Shown in pieces: positions 21,729-31,200 of a DNA stretch of 43,368 nt. The notes beneath the pieces were generated by a model that saw nothing but the letters and a program-made list of their open reading frames with translations, did no database searches and was not told the DNA's origin. The translations under genes and the position numbers were made by a program. How positions within the stretch are numbered: the stretch's first letter is position 1; every line of letters begins with the position of its first letter. The DNA comes from UMGS1783 sp900555065 (GTDB lineage: Bacteria; Bacillota; Clostridia; Oscillospirales; UMGS1783), in NCBI GenBank assembly GCA_937991645.1, contig CALKPL010000027.1, positions 1-43,368 on the forward strand, given 5' to 3'.

Positions 21729-23948
21729 TCATTTGTCTATTTTCAAAAGGTTCAGGCGCAGCGCATTCGTCACAACCGAGATGGAAGACAGGCTCATAGC
21801 CGCTGCGGCGAGCATGGGGTTGAGCAGCGGCCCACCGAACAGATAGAGCAGCCCCGCCGCGATGGGTATGCCAAGCGAGTTGTAAATAAAGGCCCAAAAC
21901 AGGTTTTGATAGATGTTGCGGATGGTGAGCTTTCCAAGTCGCACAGCCCGGTACACGTCCATCAGGCTGTTTTTGACAAGCACTACGTCCGCGGCCTCGA
22001 TGGCGATGTCGGTCCCGTTTCCGATGGCGATGCCGATGTCCGCCTGTGTGAGCGCGGGCGCGTCGTTGATCCCGTCGCCGACCATAGCGGTCGTGCCCTC
22101 CGCCTGCAGCGCTTTGACCTTTTCCGCTTTTTCAGTCGGCAGCACTTCGGCAATAACGTGCTCCGGCGCAATCCCCGCCTGCTTGGCAAGGGCCAGGGCG
22201 GTCGTGCGGTTGTCGCCGGTGAGCATATAGACGCGAACGCCCGCCTGCGTCAGTTTCCGAATGGCTTCGGCACTGTCCGGCTTAATGACGTCCGCAAGGG
22301 CGATCACGCCGGCAAGCGTACCGTCCACCGCGGTCAAAATCGGCGTTTTCCCTTCGCCTGCATACGCCTCCAGCGTCTGCGCCGCAGGCGCGACGTCCAC
22401 GCCGTTGTCGCGCAGGAAACCCGCTTTGCCGACCAGTACCGTTTTGCCGCGCACTATGGCCCGGATCCCGTTGCCGGTTACCGAAGCGAAGGATTCAGCT
22501 TCTGCCTGTTCTGCCCCGGTCCGCGCAGCGTATTCCACGATCGCCGCGCCGAGCGGATGCTCCGATTTCTTTTCCGCGGCGGCCGTCAGGGAAACCAGCG
22601 CAGCCTCGTCCATGCCGAAGGCTGCGACGTCGGTCACCTGCGGCCTGCCCTCCGTGATGGTGCCGGTCTTGTCGAACACGATATTGTCGAGCTTGTGAAT
22701 GGTTTCAAGCGCCTGTGCGTTTTTGAACAGGATCCCGTTTTTCGCGCCCTTGCCGGTGCCGACCATAATCGAGGTGGGCGTAGCCAGACCCAGCGCGCAG
22801 GGGCAGGCGATGACGAGCACGGCGATAAATACGGTCAGGCAGAAAGCGAGATCCTTGCCGGCAAGCGCCCATGCCACGGCGGCCAGCAACGCGATACCCA
22901 TCACGACCGGTACGAACACGCCCGCGACCTTGTCGGCCGTGCGCGCGATCGGCGCTTTGGTGTTCTGCGCCTCCTCAATGGCGCGGATGATCTGCGACAG
23001 CGCGGTATCTCTGCCGATTTTGCGCGCCTCGACGCGCAAAAAGCCGTTTTTGTTGATCGTCGCGCCCGTGACCGCGTCGCCGACCGTCTTATCGACCGGC
23101 ATGCTTTCGCCGGTCAGCATCGACTCGTCCACAGCGCTCTGGCCTTCGACGACCACGCCGTCCACAGCGATCTGTTCGCCGGGTTTGACCGAGACGATAT
23201 CGCCGACCACGACCTGCTCCACAGGAATTTCAACTTCCTTCCCGTCGCGCAGTACGACGGCAGTTTTGGGGGTAAGGTCGAGCAGCTCCTTGATCGCGCC
23301 CGCCGTACGGCCCTTGGAACGGGCCTCAAACGTCTTGCCCAGCAGCACAAGGGTGATGATGATGGCGGTCGATTCATAATAGAGCCGGTGTACTGCGTGC
23401 GTATCTCCGAGCAGGAGCTGTATTGTAGAGTACAGGCTGTACAGAAACGCCGCCGTCGTGCCCACGGCAATAAGGCTGTCCATATTCGGCGCGAGCCGGA
23501 AAAGGTTTCTGTATCCGCGCTTATAGAAGCCGAATCCCGCGATCAGGACCGGTATGGCAAGGCACAGCTGCGTCAGCGCATAGGCCAGCGGCGCCGTGTC
23601 GGGATGCAGGAAGGCCGGCAAGGGCAGGCCGGAGCCGATCATGGGGCCCATGGCGATATAAAAGAGAGGGATTGCGAAAACAGCCGATACGATCAGGCTC
23701 TTTTGCAGCGATTTCAATTCGTTTTTTGCATCGTTCTCGTCGCGTACGACATAGAAGCCGGCCTTTTTGACAATGGACTCAATGTCGGCGTAACTTATGC
23801 GCTTGTCGTCAAATTCCACCGCCGCAATCTCGGTTGCGATATTGACGGCGGCGGAGCTTACGGCGTCGTTGCGCAGCAGCGCCTTCTGCAGGCCGACGGC
23901 GCAGGCGGCGCAGTGCATGCCGCCTATTTTCAGTCGCAGAGATGTCAT
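21729..23948 (-). CDS. copA: Copper-type P1B ATPase
   Basis: A 739-residue heavy-metal-transporting P-type ATPase that exports Cu(I) (or Ag) across the membrane. One N-terminal HMA domain carries GMHCAAC (Cys13, Cys16). The transmembrane metal site is CPC at 382-384, the phosphorylated aspartate is D426 in DKTGT, and SEHPLG and MVGDGINDAPAL mark the nucleotide and hinge motifs. The TGES motif is present (LTGES). CPC plus the HMA domain point to copper class 1B-1. An in-frame GTG at 23957 sits on the ribosome site, so ATG 23948 (GGAG 10 nt upstream) is preferred. It is monocistronic; no copper chaperone or CsoR/CueR regulator is next to it. Confidence 0.92.
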   Translation of the reverse strand: MTSLRLKIGGMHCAACAVGLQKALLRNDAVSSAAVNIATEIAAVEFDDKRISYADIESIVKKAGFYVVRDENDAKNELKSLQKSLIVSAVFAIPLFYIAMGPMIGSGLPLPAFLHPDTAPLAYALTQLCLAIPVLIAGFGFYKRGYRNLFRLAPNMDSLIAVGTTAAFLYSLYSTIQLLLGDTHAVHRLYYESTAIIITLVLLGKTFEARSKGRTAGAIKELLDLTPKTAVVLRDGKEVEIPVEQVVVGDIVSVKPGEQIAVDGVVVEGQSAVDESMLTGESMPVDKTVGDAVTGATINKNGFLRVEARKIGRDTALSQIIRAIEEAQNTKAPIARTADKVAGVFVPVVMGIALLAAVAWALAGKDLAFCLTVFIAVLVIACPCALGLATPTSIMVGTGKGAKNGILFKNAQALETIHKLDNIVFDKTGTITEGRPQVTDVAAFGMDEAALVSLTAAAEKKSEHPLGAAIVEYAARTGAEQAEAESFASVTGNGIRAIVRGKTVLVGKAGFLRDNGVDVAPAAQTLEAYAGEGKTPILTAVDGTLAGVIALADVIKPDSAEAIRKLTQAGVRVYMLTGDNRTTALALAKQAGIAPEHVIAEVLPTEKAEKVKALQAEGTTAMVGDGINDAPALTQADIGIAIGNGTDIAIEAADVVLVKNSLMDVYRAVRLGKLTIRNIYQNLFWAFIYNSLGIPIAAGLLYLFGGPLLNPMLAAAAMSLSSISVVTNALRLNLLKIDK

Positions 23949-23974
23949 GGTTCTCACACTCCATTTCTGTCTAT

Positions 23975-24003
23975 ATTATATACTATTTTTGTTGTTTATT
24001 CAA
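23975..24003 (-). promoter_or_regulatory. Promoter of copA
   Basis: On the minus strand TTGAAT (complement of 23998-24003), 17 bp, TATAAT (complement of 23975-23980). No clear CsoR- or CueR-type palindrome is visible around it. Confidence 0.82.
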
Positions 24004-24062
24004 GAAGCAAAAGAACAGGCTTCCCGATCTTGCCATGGCACAGGAAAGCCGAACGCACAATA

Positions 24063-24094
24063 CGGGGCGGCATGTCCAGCCGCATGCCGCCCCG
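24063..24094. terminator. 12-bp GC-rich hairpin without T-tail
   Basis: CGGGGCGGCATG (24063-24074) and CATGCCGCCCCG (24083-24094) form a perfect stem with an 8-nt loop in the gap upstream of copA and downstream of the ABC permease gene. There is no run of T on either side. Confidence 0.5.
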
Positions 24095-24157
24095 CTATAA
24101 AACATTACGCAAAATAAGAACGGGGCCGTAAGTGAATTACAGTGTCTTTACAGCAAC

Positions 24158-24191
24158 GGCGGGGCCGGATTTCGCAAAATCCGGCCCCGCC
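24158..24191 (-). terminator. 15-bp hairpin after the ABC permease gene, no T-tail
   Basis: A perfect stem GGCGGGGCCGGATTT (24158-24172) / AAATCCGGCCCCGCC (24177-24191) with a 4-nt loop, 27 nt past the permease stop on the minus strand. Only GTTGCTG follows, so a U-tract is missing. Confidence 0.55.
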
Positions 24192-24218
24192 TGTATACAG
24201 GGGGAAGTATCTGCCTTT

Positions 24219-26348
24219 CTACATCGTAGCGTCGTAGCGGAACTGGTACAACAGCTCGATAAGCTCCGGGCTCGGTTTGAACCACATCTCCTGGTCCGTA
24301 TAGACGTCAAACTCGTTCAGGACCGCCTGGATCTGGTCCCAGTCCTCCTGTTCCTTTGCGCCTATGTTGTTGATCACAATACGGTAGATCACTTCGCTGT
24401 CCGGCGCGAGGATATGGTCGCGGTTGAGCTTTTCAAGGATATTTCCGTAAATTTCGGCGTTGCCTTCCGAATAGGTGTCGTCCACGTACTGGTAGACGTT
24501 GACCGAGCCCATGTCGTCGGTCAGGCTCTCAATATACAGGTCGAAGTCGGAGGCGGTGCCGTCGTGAATCAGGTCGAGAAGCCGGAAGATGCGGTCCGCG
24601 TTCTCCTCATACGTCTTCGTTGTGAGCATACTTACCGTTTCGGGGAACGCCACGTTGTCAAGCGGGAACGAGCTCGTGTATTCCCGCATGCCGACCCGGC
24701 CGTTGATCTCGACCGAGCCGAACGTCACGGACTGGGTCGCCATCTGCGTATACATATTCGAATTTGTCACAAGCGCGTATTTCTGTTCGTCCGTCAGCGC
24801 GTCGAATTCTTTCTGGAAGCTTTCCCACAGCGCGGGGTCGATCTCTTCACGGTTAAAGCGGACCGAAGTGACGGTATCTTCGGGCGGGAGGCTGGTCGCC
24901 AGTGCGTTAAACGCGTCGTTTTGCAGGATTTGGGGGATGATCTCATTTTCATACAGCCGGTAGTCTATGCGCAGGGTACGGTTGAGCGTTTTGCCGCTTG
25001 TGGTGCGGATCCGGACGTTAAACCGGCTTGTATAGTTGTTCTCAGGAGAAGTGTAATACGTGTTGTCAAGCACCTGTGCCGCATCGGTCTTCAGCGCGTC
25101 GGATACCGCGCTGCGGATGGTTTCATCCTCGTGTTCAACTTTCTGCGCGGCTATTTCAAAATAGGAGGAATCCATGCCGTAGGCGTCTATGCCCTCGGGC
25201 AGAAATACGACCGACCGTATCTCGTCCGCCGCAGGCTGCTGTTTGAGCAGCGCCGTCCGGGAGAGCAGCAGGCTGCCCCCGATGATCGCGTCGATACCGA
25301 GCACAACGAGAAATACGGGCAGTGCGGGCAGAAGATTGCGCAGTTTCTTTGTCGTAATCAGCTCGTACAGCAGATAGGCCGCAAGGGTGATCAGCAGCAT
25401 CAGCAGCGCCTCGCTGCTGAATGCCGCGCGCCCCTCCACAATGGCAGGTACGATAATGGCGGGCAGGGTGAGGGAGATGGGCAGCGCTACAATACAGCGG
25501 TATATGTGCTGCAGAATACGGTTGGGCGCGCTCTGCTCGGCAGTTTCCGACTTGCGGAAGGTAAAGAGCAGGCAGGCGACGGCGAGATATACGAAGCCAA
25601 GCACCGCAGTGTACAGCATTCCCGGCAGGAAGCATATGGCCTCTGCCCAGCTCATGGACGTGATGCTGAAGAAGGACAGGCAGAGATTAACCGGCAGGTT
25701 ATAGGCCGGGTAGGTGAATATATTGAGCGTCTGCACATCCGCGATCACCGTCAGGTTGTTAAGCAGCGATGTGTAGACCATAATCAGGATTCTGGGCAGC
25801 AGGAAGACGATCAGCCCCATCATGAACCCGGAGATAAAGGTGCCGGTCAGCGACATGCCGAACAGGGTGCAGGCCATGAGCAGCAGGGCGCACAGGGCAT
25901 AGGAGAGCAGGCAGAGAGCCGATATGTCCCACAAAAACTTGACGCCTGCAATCACATACAGCAGCCCCGCCAGCAGGATAGGGAAGGCGAATACGAAAAC
26001 CACAACGGTCAGCACGGACGCGCACAGGCTGAAAAACAGGCAGGGCCGGGTCACGGGCAGGCTGTGGTAAAAGTCGGAGCCGCTGCGTTTATTGAGGAAC
26101 TTAAACAGATTGAAGGTCATGATAATGGCGGCCAGCACCACAAGAATGAAGGTGAACTGGGACATATCGAGCGCGGACGCCTCGGTCGTCGGGCTCTCCA
26201 TTTCAAATACGCCGGCTTTCACAAGCAGCTCGATGAGCGGGAGGATGCAGTTGACGAGCGTGGCGATGATCAGAAAGATGACCCCGACAACTTTCAGCTG
26301 CCGGATTCCCTCCACATAGAGCTTTACGCTGAAAAATCTCTGTTTCAT
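24219..26348 (-). CDS. ABC transporter permease of a YtrA-regulated system
   Basis: A 709-residue membrane protein. About nine hydrophobic segments lie in the first ~390 residues (for example VVGVIFLIIATLVNCILPLI near 20-40 and FILVVLAAIIMTFNLFKFL near 60-80), followed by a ~320-residue soluble C-terminal region rich in Asp/Glu and Tyr that is probably extracytoplasmic. ATG 26348 is preceded by GAGGAGGAAG. It is 12 bp downstream of the ABC ATPase gene and should form its membrane partner. Systems of this design (GntR regulator, ATPase, large permease) in Bacillota respond to cell-wall stress in known cases (Bacillus ytrABCDEF). The substrate is unknown; the N-terminal part resembles ABC-2 type permeases. 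Confidence 0.75.
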   Translation of the reverse strand: MKQRFFSVKLYVEGIRQLKVVGVIFLIIATLVNCILPLIELLVKAGVFEMESPTTEASALDMSQFTFILVVLAAIIMTFNLFKFLNKRSGSDFYHSLPVTRPCLFFSLCASVLTVVVFVFAFPILLAGLLYVIAGVKFLWDISALCLLSYALCALLLMACTLFGMSLTGTFISGFMMGLIVFLLPRILIMVYTSLLNNLTVIADVQTLNIFTYPAYNLPVNLCLSFFSITSMSWAEAICFLPGMLYTAVLGFVYLAVACLLFTFRKSETAEQSAPNRILQHIYRCIVALPISLTLPAIIVPAIVEGRAAFSSEALLMLLITLAAYLLYELITTKKLRNLLPALPVFLVVLGIDAIIGGSLLLSRTALLKQQPAADEIRSVVFLPEGIDAYGMDSSYFEIAAQKVEHEDETIRSAVSDALKTDAAQVLDNTYYTSPENNYTSRFNVRIRTTSGKTLNRTLRIDYRLYENEIIPQILQNDAFNALATSLPPEDTVTSVRFNREEIDPALWESFQKEFDALTDEQKYALVTNSNMYTQMATQSVTFGSVEINGRVGMREYTSSFPLDNVAFPETVSMLTTKTYEENADRIFRLLDLIHDGTASDFDLYIESLTDDMGSVNVYQYVDDTYSEGNAEIYGNILEKLNRDHILAPDSEVIYRIVINNIGAKEQEDWDQIQAVLNEFDVYTDQEMWFKPSPELIELLYQFRYDATM

Positions 26349-26360
26349 TGCCCTTCCTCC

Positions 26361-27260
26361 TCACATCAATATGTCTTTAAAAGCATAGCCGAGCGCTTCC
26401 ATCTCATAGATGAACACCTCTTCGAGCGAGAGGGGAAGCACGTCGAGCAGGATGGGATTCATGCTGCGCAGCGACGCAATAGTCCTCTCGCGGTCCCCGC
26501 GCACAATGAAGTTGGAAACCGTTCCCTTTTTGGAAAAGCTCAGCATATCGATATTCTGGAAAAGTTCCCGGCCATAGTCGTAATTGAAGGCGACCTGTAC
26601 CTTGAACAGGGAGGTTTTAAGGTCCTGTATATCGCTTTCAAAAATGATGCCGCCCTTGTGCAGCAGGGCCAGCTGATCGCAGGTGTCCTCCAGTTCGCGC
26701 AGGGAGTGGGAGGTGATGACGGTGGTTGTGCCGCGCTCCATGACGTCGTTATATATAATGTTCTTCACAAGGTTGCGCATCACAGGGTCGAGCCCGTCGA
26801 ACGTCTCGTCAAAGAACAGGTAGTCGGGCATACAGGCCAGAGCCAGAATGGTTGCCGCCTGCCTGCGCATGCCCTTGGAAAAGGTGACGAGGTTGCGGGT
26901 CGGGTCCAGCCCGAACGTTTCGGTCATGGAGCGGTAGCGCTCAAAACTGAAGTTACTGTATGCCGTCGCATACAGTTTCGCCATGCGGTTCATCGATCCC
27001 TGCGGCAGAAAATACAGGTCGTCGGGCACGAATACGACGCGGCTCTTGACGGCCGGGTTCTCATAGACGTTCTCCCCGTCGATGCGCAGCATGCCGCGGT
27101 CGGCGCGGTAGACGCCCGTGACCAGGCGCAGGAATGTGGATTTGCCGGCCCCGTTCGAGCCGACCAGGCCGTAAATACAGCCCTGCGGGATTTTGCAGGA
27201 CAAGTCCTTGAGCGCCGTAAAATCCCCGAAGCGCTTGGTAACCTTATCTGCTTGAATCAT
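26361..27260 (-). CDS. ABC transporter ATP-binding protein (YtrB-like)
   Basis: A 299-residue ATPase with Walker A GSNGAGKS (about residues 35-42), signature FSKGMRRQA, Walker B YLFFDETFDGLD and the switch histidine in ITSHSLRELE. The C-terminal ~80 residues form an extra domain of unknown role. An in-frame GTG (27269) overlaps the ribosome site GAGGTG (complement of 27268-27273), so ATG 27260 is the better start. It overlaps the regulator gene by 17 bp and precedes the permease. It powers the adjacent permease; export versus mechanosensing cannot be told from sequence. Confidence 0.88.
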   Translation of the reverse strand: MIQADKVTKRFGDFTALKDLSCKIPQGCIYGLVGSNGAGKSTFLRLVTGVYRADRGMLRIDGENVYENPAVKSRVVFVPDDLYFLPQGSMNRMAKLYATAYSNFSFERYRSMTETFGLDPTRNLVTFSKGMRRQAATILALACMPDYLFFDETFDGLDPVMRNLVKNIIYNDVMERGTTTVITSHSLRELEDTCDQLALLHKGGIIFESDIQDLKTSLFKVQVAFNYDYGRELFQNIDMLSFSKKGTVSNFIVRGDRERTIASLRSMNPILLDVLPLSLEEVFIYEMEALGYAFKDILM

Positions 27261-27654
27261 CGTTTTCACCTCGTTGTAATGGTTGATCTGTGTGGTATGC
27301 GTCCCGGACGATCTGCAGCAGCTGTTCGAGCGGAATGCCCGCGGCGCAGAGCGCGTCCGCAGCTTCGCGAAGCTCGCCCAGTTTTTCCGTGTACTTCTCG
27401 CTCAGGATATGCCTTGCATTGTCGGAGACAACCCTGCCGATTCCCGGGACGGAAGTGGTGATGTCCAGCCGCTCCAGCTCGAGAAACGCCTTTTGTACGG
27501 TGTTGGGATTGACGGACAGCTCCAGGGACAGGGAACGGACCGAGGGCAGCTGATCGCCTGGCCGCAGCACGCCGGTCAGGATCAGGCGTTCGAACTGTTC
27601 GAGCAGCTGCTCATAGACGGGCTTTCGCGCCTGTCTGTCAATGTCAATCATCAT
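27244..27654 (-). CDS. GntR-family regulator, YtrA subfamily
   Basis: A 136-residue transcription factor. Residues about 10-75 are the GntR winged helix (PVYEQLLEQFERLILTGVL, LPSVRSLSLELSVNPNTVQKA), followed by a short ~60-residue C-terminal tail with no ligand-binding domain, the YtrA-type arrangement. Start ATG 27654 (an adjacent ATG follows) has AAGGAG 5 nt upstream; the frame extends upstream through the promoter and operator, so longer starts are excluded. It is first gene of the regulator-ATPase-permease operon and most likely represses it through the palindrome at 27746-27770. Confidence 0.9.
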   Translation of the reverse strand: MMIDIDRQARKPVYEQLLEQFERLILTGVLRPGDQLPSVRSLSLELSVNPNTVQKAFLELERLDITTSVPGIGRVVSDNARHILSEKYTEKLGELREAADALCAAGIPLEQLLQIVRDAYHTDQPLQRGENDDSSR

Positions 27655-27745
27655 GCGCGCTCCTTTCTTTGCTGTTTCGCACCGACCGCGTCGCGTCTCC
27701 GCCCGCGCCGGTGCGGACACAGGTCTGCCGGTGTGTGGCTTACCC

Positions 27746-27770
27746 TGTGTACTATGATTGCTAGTACACA
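27746..27770 (-). promoter_or_regulatory. 25-bp palindromic operator of the GntR regulator
   Basis: Two perfect 9-bp arms, TGTGTACTA (27746-27754) and TAGTACACA (27762-27770), separated by 7 bp. The site begins at the -10 box and covers the transcription start, which is ideal for repression by the dimeric YtrA-type protein encoded next to it. Confidence 0.8.
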
Positions 27771-27798
27771 TATTAGCACGATTCGTAGCCGCTGTCAA
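27770..27798 (-). promoter_or_regulatory. Promoter of the GntR-ABC operon
   Basis: On the minus strand TTGACA (complement of 27793-27798), 17 bp, TAATAT (complement of 27770-27775). Confidence 0.85.
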
Positions 27799-27925
27799 GG
27801 GGGAAATGAAAAAATAGTAATTTATCTTGAAAAAGCCGACGACGCTGCAAACGGCCGTCCGCCGGCGAATTGCCGTAATAACGGTTTGTCGCATACGCCT
27901 GCGCGCGTTTGGCCGTCAGAATAGG

Positions 27926-27954
27926 TTGATTACAGCCGTGCCCCGTGTTACAAT
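27926..27954 (+). promoter_or_regulatory. Probable promoter of the glycosidase-amidase fusion gene
   Basis: TTGATT at 27926-27931, 17 bp, TACAAT at 27949-27954. It would give a leader of about 280 nt before the start codon at 28243. No other promoter is visible closer to that gene. Confidence 0.6.
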
Positions 27955-28242
27955 AAAAAAAGAGTCGAACCATGTCGTGCCGTCCGCCCGCCTTTGCGCA
28001 GGCAAGCAGCGTCGCGCAGCGGTTTTGCGGAGGTGCGGTCGCCGGTTTTTATTTCATAATTGCGCCTGACTGCGCATATACTGGATAAGCGGAAAACGAT
28101 ACAAGCCCAGTAAACTTGGCCCTGAATAAGCGCCGGCCCCGGACAAAGGTTGTCCCCGGGCAAACGCCGGTCCCGGCTAAGCACCGGCCCCGGGCATATG
28201 CGAACCCCGGATGAAAGCGCTGATACATAAAGGAGCGGAACT
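27955..28242 (+). other. Long untranslated leader with GC-rich repeat units
   Basis: No convincing open frame exists in this 288-base stretch; the 80-codon frame crossing it lacks a ribosome site and typical composition. From 28125 to 28210 there are about five degenerate 16-18 bp units, most ending in CCCCGG or CCCGG (for example AAGCGCCGGCCCCGG and AAGCACCGGCCCCGG). The ribosome site AAAGGAG precedes ATG 28243. A structured mRNA leader or small RNA is possible, but no known riboswitch motif is recognised. Confidence 0.45.
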
Positions 28243-31200
28243 ATGAAAAAGATCGTACTTGCAGTGGTTCTCGGCCTGGTTTTGGCCGCCGCAGTGCTCT
28301 GGATCGGCCTTGCCGGCCGGCCGGAAGGGGATGGGGACGGCGGTTCGTCCTCCTCCGCAACGTCGGAAAGCCGGTCCGGCTCCGCTGTGGAAGCGGAGAG
28401 CGGTGAGACTGCGATCCTCGGCGTGTGGGCCGCGTCTGTGTACAACCTGGATTTTCCATCCAGGCCCGACCTGAGCGCGGACGAGCTGAAGTCGGAACTG
28501 GATACGATCATTGAAAATACAAAGAGCTGGGGACTCAACGCGCTGTTTCTGCAGGTGCGCCCTTGCGCCGATTCACTCTGTAAGTCCGATATATTTCCTG
28601 TCTCCAGCGTCCTGTCGTCCACAGGCGCGTTGCCGGACGGTTTTGACCCTCTGGCCTATGCCGTGGAAAGGGCGCATGCGGCGGGAATTGAGCTGCACGC
28701 CTGGATCAATCCCCTGCGTGTGACGGCGGGCAACGCTGAACAGCCGCAGCATGATCCCGCCTCCCTGCCGGAGGGCAGTCCCGCTCGTGCGCATCCGGAA
28801 TACACCGTCCCGTACGCCGATGGGAAGCTGTATTTTGACGCAGGTTACCCCGAAGTAAGACAGCTGGTGGTAGACGGCATTGTGGAAATTATAGAAAACT
28901 ACGATGTGGACGGGATCCACTTCGACGACTATTTTTACCCTTACCCGGTAGCCGGCGCGTCGTTTGACGATGCGGAAAGCTATGCGCAGTATGGCGACGG
29001 GCGGTCCCTTGAAGATTTTCGCCGCGACAACATCACATCGCTCATCCGCGCCGTGCACGACGCAGTCGAAGCGGCGGCGCCGGACGTGGCGTTCGGCGTG
29101 TCTCCCTTTGCCGTGTGGCGCAGCGACGAGAACAGTGAGCTCGGCAGTCCAACGCGCGCCGGCGTAGAGACGTACAGCGACCTGTACGCCGACACGCGGC
29201 TGTGGGTAAAGGAAAACCTGCTCGATTATATCGCGCCCCAGATTTACTGGAGTATGGAACAGCCGGGCGTCGAATTCCCGGTGGTATACGACTGGTGGAA
29301 GGACGTGGTGCAGGGAACGGATGTGAAGCTCGTCGCCGGCCACGCCGCGTATAAGGTCGGCCTCGACGAATACGGCTGGGACGAACCGGGCGAGCTTGCG
29401 GACCAGGTCGCTTATGCCATGAACAGCGGCAGCTTTGGCGGCAGCGTTTTCTACCGCTACGCGACGCTGACGGAGGATCCGGACGGCATTGTCCGGCAGC
29501 TTGGCGCCCTGTTCCAGTCGGGCGTAGCTGCGCCGGAGTCCGAATCCGTACCGCAGTCCGACCAGCCGGAATCACAGCCGCCGGAGCAGGGCGCCGCGCC
29601 TGCGGAAGAATACGGAGCCCCGCCGCTGATCTCGGCGGAGGACGGGCCGAAAGTCCTGTTCAGCTCGTCGAACGGCGGCTACACAACGAGCGCGTCGAGC
29701 GGCAGCATTATCGGCGGTGCAAACCCCAGCCTGCCCCTTTACCTCGGCGAAGAGGCGGTATCCATGACGGAAAAGGGCTTTTTCAGCCTTTACCTTGACC
29801 TTGACATAGGCGAAAACACTTTTGTATTTACACAGGGCGACGAGGAATTCCCTTATACGATTACCCGCACGCAGGTTTCCGACGGCGGCGAGAACGCCGA
29901 CCCATACCAGCCCTGGCCCGGCTCCGACTGCTGGTACAGCGCCGGGCAGAGCGTCGAACTGTCCGTAAACGCGCCGGCCGGCGCGTCGGTGACCGCTGTA
30001 CATAGGACCGCTGAATTTACGCTGGAACCCGTCGATACGGACGGCGACTGGTGGACGTATGCCTGCGAGGCCGTCCTCTACGGCGGCGGAAAGGACGCCG
30101 TCTCCTACAGGATCGAGTCGGAGGAGGGGACCGAAACGGTGACGAGCGCCGGCGCGCTCTCCATATACGATACGACCCGGCGCGTATTTCTGAAAGTGAC
30201 GGAACCGGACAGCGTGATCCGCCACACCCGTATCGTATACGCGCGTTTCGACGTGCCCGTGCTCACGGGTACGATGCTGGAAGCCGTCGGGTTTGAAGAC
30301 GGGTACTATGTGCTCAAAGACTTCGGATTCATTGCAGAGGGCCGGGTCGAGCTCGTCAACGAGACGCTGGAGGACAGCTTCATACGCACGGCGCGGCTGG
30401 AGGAGGACGATACGGAGCTGCGGTTGAAAATATATAAGACGGGCGCGCGTGCGGTGGATGTGCGCGCATATCCGAACAGCGTGTGCATAACGGCGTACGG
30501 CCGTAGCCTGTCCGTGTTCCCGGCGCTTGCGCTCGGGTCTCAGGAGGAGGACGTAACTGTCCGGCGGTACGCGGACCGCGTCGAATACCTGATTCAGTTT
30601 CAGGGCGATCGCGCGTTTACCGGGTATGCCCTTGAATCCGATGAAGACGGCGTGACAGTGGTGTTTTCCAGGCCCCGGCGCGCATCGGAACAGGCGCAGC
30701 CGCTTGCAGGGATGAAAGTAGCGCTCAACGCCGGCCACGGCCGCCGTTCCGGCGCGCCCGGCCCGCTCGGGGCCGACGGCTGGGTAGAGGACGATTTCAA
30801 TCAGGATATCGTCAACCGTACCCGCGACTATCTGACCGCACTGGGCGCGTCGGTGACGACGATCAGCGACTACGACGCCCCCAAGGAAATAGAAGAGGTC
30901 GTGCAGGAATATCAGGCCGACCGGTACGACGTAGCCGTTTCCGTGCACTTTAATTCTGTGGCGGAATCGGCCGACCCCTCGCGCGCTTGCGGCACCTGCG
31001 CGTATTACGCCTATCCGAACGCGCAGCGGCTCGCAAAAGTCCTGACAGACAGCGTCTGCGCCGCCGCGGAGATGGAGAACAACGGCGTGATCCGGGACAG
31101 TTTTTATGTCACGCGCACATATGCATGCCCGTCCGTGCTGATGGAGATGGGCTATATGTGCAACCCCGCCGAGTACGACCGTCTGTGCGAAGCCGAGACG

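Noticed and set aside
21687..24131. 814-codon open frame on the plus strand
   Set aside because: It is antisense to the copper ATPase, which has all P1B motifs; the product is low-quality Arg/His-rich sequence.
24132..27461. 1109-codon open frame on the plus strand
   Set aside because: It is the reverse complement of the ABC permease, ABC ATPase and GntR genes. The translation is His/Gln/Arg-rich and has no ribosome site.
27827..28069. 80-codon open frame in the gap before the cell-wall hydrolase gene
   Set aside because: It has no ribosome site, an Arg-rich product without domains, and crosses the predicted promoter at 27926-27954.
28125..28210. CRISPR array
   Set aside because: The units are 16-18 bp, degenerate and contiguous without spacers of constant length; no cas genes are present. 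No other candidate array was seen in the window.
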